Positions 62,401 to 64,000 of a stretch of DNA of 64,000 bases are shown here, in pieces (the stretch's first letter is position 1; every line of letters starts with the position of its first letter). Origin of the DNA: Hemicentrotus pulcherrimus. Its lineage: Eukaryota; Echinodermata; Echinoidea; Camarodonta; Strongylocentrotidae. The notes below the pieces were generated by a model. That model did not search any database, was not told where the DNA came from, and was given only the letters and a program-made list of their open reading frames with translations. Position numbers and translations under genes: made by a program. The stretch is from the NCBI GenBank assembly GCA_003118195.1, contig BEXV01000470.1:158777-222776 (forward strand), in the 5' to 3' direction.

Positions 62401-62896
62401 TGACTGGAGATGCGAAGGTCGAGGGTTCGAATCTCGACATGGCACTAATATCCTTTGGCAAGATATTAAACTACACTTGCTGCTCTCAACCCAGATGTTA
62501 AATGGGTACCCGGTAGGATGAGACCCTCATTGTTGGTCAAACAGTTTTTGAGGGTCAAGTAACGCCTGGCTGGAATGCTTCCCAGGGGTAATAGTATATC
62601 TGTAGAGCGCTTAGAGACATCATAGATGTATAAAGCGAGAGAGACATCGCTAGAGACATCATAGACATCATAGATGTATACATCATAGATGTATAGAAAA
62701 ACGGGATATTATTATTATTTACCTCTCTATGAAGAGCAACTTTCTTCTTCTCCATCTCTGTCTTCTCTCTTTCAATCGTGATGAGATTATAACCACCTAG
62801 TTTCTCCTGAAGCTTCTCTATCTCACCGCTCTTCTTCTCAACCTCTTGCTGGTACTTTTTCAGGCGCATGTTATTCCCTAACTCCATCTCTTTCAC
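56490..62896 (-). CDS. RAD50: RAD50 DNA double-strand-break repair ATPase, C-terminal 300 residues
   Basis: Nine coding exons in transcript order: 62896-62723, 62030-61905, 61229-61177, 60582-60497, 59620-59544, 59027-58965, 58053-57920, 57279-57151, 56550-56490, all in phase. The 5' part, with the N-terminal Walker A and zinc hook, lies beyond the window. RAD50 is the SMC-like ATPase of the MRE11-RAD50-NBS1 complex, which senses, tethers and processes broken DNA ends. Visible: the end of the C-terminal coiled coil ([24 protein letters not shown]), then [17 protein letters not shown] at the start of the C-terminal ATPase lobe. The ABC signature is [20 protein letters not shown], Walker B and D-loop are [12 protein letters not shown], and the switch His is in [15 protein letters not shown]. 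All key ATPase residues are intact. The tail [15 protein letters not shown] aligns with the human end. Introns carry several repeats, including a higher-order tandem array at 58190-58935. Confidence 0.96.
57664..57865. mobile_element. Inverted-repeat element with telomere-like interior
   Basis: Ends GACATTTGCTCTGGCAACAA then TTGCTCCG, and GGAGCAATTGTCGCAGGAGC then AAATGTC, are inverted copies over about 28 bases. The interior contains CCCTAAACCTAACCCTAAAC (about 57755-57775) and ACCCTAACCCTAACCCTA (57796-57813), units of the animal telomere repeat. RAD50 intron. Confidence 0.85.
58113..58185. repeat. GTCTA-AAGGCCACC hairpin at the edge of the tandem array
   Basis: TGTCTATCAAGGCCACC and GGTGGCCTTTCTAGAC are inverted across about 35 bases. 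Words such as AGACAGG also occur in the adjacent array, which suggests that the array arose from this element. Confidence 0.55.
58190..58935. repeat. Tandem array with higher-order structure in a RAD50 intron
   Basis: The basic unit of about 55 bp contains TTTGAATTGATCGCAACCGT then TTATTAG-CAGGGCTGATATC. A shortened unit of about 38 bp (GCAATCCTTTATAAGTTTGT) alternates at 58305, 58455 and 58710. The block full-short-full recurs three times, so there is a higher-order period of about 150 bp. Confidence 0.85.
59705..59900. mobile_element. Inverted repeat TGGCAGGCC-TTCATGCCAC (MITE-like)
   Basis: ATGGCAGGCCGTTCATGCCA at 59706 and its inverse TGGCATGAATGGCCTGCCAT at about 59879 are separated by about 150 bases. 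No ORF of interest. RAD50 intron. Confidence 0.7.
60059..60428 (+). mobile_element. MITE-like element, family B, copy 4
   Basis: TTTAAAGGTAAAGACCAGT at the left, ACTGGTCTTCACCTTTAA at the right. The interior ATTTCTTATCATTTTGATGA and TCACAAGTCAATCGCATGAC is shared with the family. RAD50 intron. Confidence 0.9.
61230..61904. other. RAD50 intron, nothing recognised
   Basis: 675 bases between exons 61905-62030 and 61177-61229. AT-rich; I see no repeat family or gene. Confidence 0.5.
62375..62720 (+). mobile_element. tRNA-derived SINE abutting a RAD50 splice donor
   Basis: The head GTCGTGGCCGAGCGGTTTAA contains a class II (Leu/Ser-like) box A, and GGGTTCGAATCTC is a good box B. The acceptor stem pairs poorly. 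A body of about 250 bases follows, with an internal ACATCATAGATGTATA duplication (62618-62698) and an (ATT)n tail at 62708-62720. The RAD50 exon ends at 62723 on the minus strand, so its donor GTAAATAATAATAAT runs into the SINE tail. Confidence 0.8.
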
Positions 62897-62969
62897 CTGC
62901 AGGGAGACAAGACATGAACTGATCACACATAGGTACTTTATAAACAGTCTTCATCTAATGAGTACAACA

Positions 62970-63366
62970 TTTAAAGAGAAGGTTGAGTTCTGGGAAGAGG
63001 TAAAAAATACTTTGTGAGAGTTATCATTGTTATCATGCAAGTGTGGAAGAACATCAGATAAGACATGTTCCCTGAAAAGCATATGGCTCTTCAAATGCCT
63101 TCATATTCTTAATATATGTATGTCATGTAACATCGTAAAAATTGGAACGGATTTGTACGTCTTTGTGTAGTACCATATACATCTTTCTGTGTACAGTGTT
63201 TGTAACTTTACCAAGACTTGGCCAAATTTCTTATCATTTGGATGATTCCAGAACCTTGCAGTACACACTAATATTTATATGCTAGATGATCAACCTTTTC
63301 TGATAGATTCCACAATGTTTCTTTCACAATGTAATCGCATGACCATAATTGGTCTTTACCTTTAAA
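62970..63366 (+). mobile_element. MITE-like element, family B, copy 5
   Basis: TTTAAAGAGAAGGTTGAGTT on the left, AATTGGTCTTTACCTTTAAA on the right, so the two ends come from different subfamilies. The interior matches copy 1. It lies upstream of the first RAD50 exon in the window, so in an intron. Confidence 0.9.
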
Positions 63367-63651
63367 ACAGGAAAAACAGCAAATCTTTAAATGATTTTGT
63401 CTGCACACTTGAATAAAATGGTAACTGTATTATTTGATTGCTTGCTCGTTTGTTTTTCCTCTTTGTTCTTATGTTTGTAAATGTTGATTTCTAACTGTTA
63501 AAAAAAAAAAAAAATTACTATTTTATGGACCCCTTTGAAAACCAACTTCTGTTGAAGGGGCTCATCTGCCCCATGTGTTGAATTGAATAATAAAAATTGT
63601 GGATTACAAATCTTATGTTGGTCCATACATCCTTCATATAGAGGTTAGTAA

Positions 63652-63832
63652 NTTGTGTACAGTGTTTGTAACTTTACCAAGACTTGGCCAAATTGCTTAT
63701 CATTTGGATGATTCCAGAACCTTGCAATACACACAAATACTTTTATGCTAGATGATCAACCTTTTCTGGTCGATTCCACACCGTTTCTTTCACAATGCAA
63801 TCACATGACCAAAACTCAACTTTATCTTTAAG
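63652..63832 (+). mobile_element. MITE-like element, family B, partial copy 6
   Basis: Begins abruptly after a single N at 63651 with TGTGTACAGTGTTTGTAACT and follows the right half of copy 5, ending ACTCAACTTTATCTTTAA. The left half is absent. A join or collapse error at the N is as likely as a true truncation. Confidence 0.8.
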
Positions 63833-64000
63833 AGATGGTCATGATATGCACTAACCCTACATTCCATAAGATCAGTGTCTTGAAGACTCCCAAATTAACA
63901 GGTCCCACATTCATAAAACCTTACTACGCTAGTTGTCAATAGGCTATAGTACTTATTTGGCTTAGTTAGGAAGAAGACAAAAAGTTGCCAAAACATCCCC

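Noticed and set aside
62380..62455. Possible tRNA gene (good box A and box B)
   Set aside because: The acceptor stem pairs poorly, a SINE body and ATT tail follow, and it sits beside a splice site; it is a SINE head. The tRNA-like segments at 27835, 41231 and 50873 were rejected for the same reason.

Overview
The window reads as nuclear DNA of an echinoderm, most likely a sea urchin. It is AT-rich, its genes have short exons with GT-AG introns, frequent TACATGTA-type words fill the introns, and many short inverted-repeat elements and tRNA-derived SINEs interrupt it. The protein matches are animal proteins. Species assignment is inference; no marker here proves it. Three runs of N (16680-17631, 29565-30429, 46155-46513) and one single N (63651) are assembly gaps.

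Six protein-coding genes can be reconstructed exon by exon with consistent splice phases. In order: (1) the last nine coding exons of WDR17 on + (626-7055); (2) complete SPATA4 on - (12714-16554), tail to tail with WDR17; (3) complete CNOT7/8-type CAF1 deadenylase on + (19453-23590); (4) complete stand-alone Maf-type nucleotide pyrophosphatase, the homologue of the N-terminal half of vertebrate ASMTL, on - (28018-34577); (5) STXBP4 (Synip-like) on + (37075-52284), with two PDZ domains, an EF-hand-like segment, a coiled coil and a WW domain, and one exon probably lost in the third gap; (6) the last nine coding exons of RAD50 on - (56490-62896), whose 5' part lies beyond the window. Shorter ORFs elsewhere are mostly low-complexity or repeat shadows.

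These are housekeeping or cell-biological genes (mRNA deadenylation, nucleotide sanitation, DNA-break repair, cilium/sperm-associated and trafficking proteins) and do not form one pathway. The layout is informative in two places: the convergent WDR17-SPATA4 pair matches what I recall of the vertebrate arrangement, and the likely first exon and promoter of STXBP4 lie on the opposite strand inside the first intron of the Maf gene.

The rest is introns and intergenic DNA with repeats. They include a 65-70 bp perfect-hairpin family (six copies), a roughly 370 bp inverted-repeat family (five copies plus a fragment), several other inverted-repeat elements, LINE fragments at 44-518 and 35300-35880, tRNA-headed SINEs (two with tails abutting splice sites), a telomere-like element, a higher-order tandem array in a RAD50 intron, and a 96-bp minisatellite built on the last codons of STXBP4. 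I found no clearly new biological system. The most unusual points are the STXBP4 C-terminal minisatellite, the second PDZ domain, the SINE tails at splice sites and the hairpin family.
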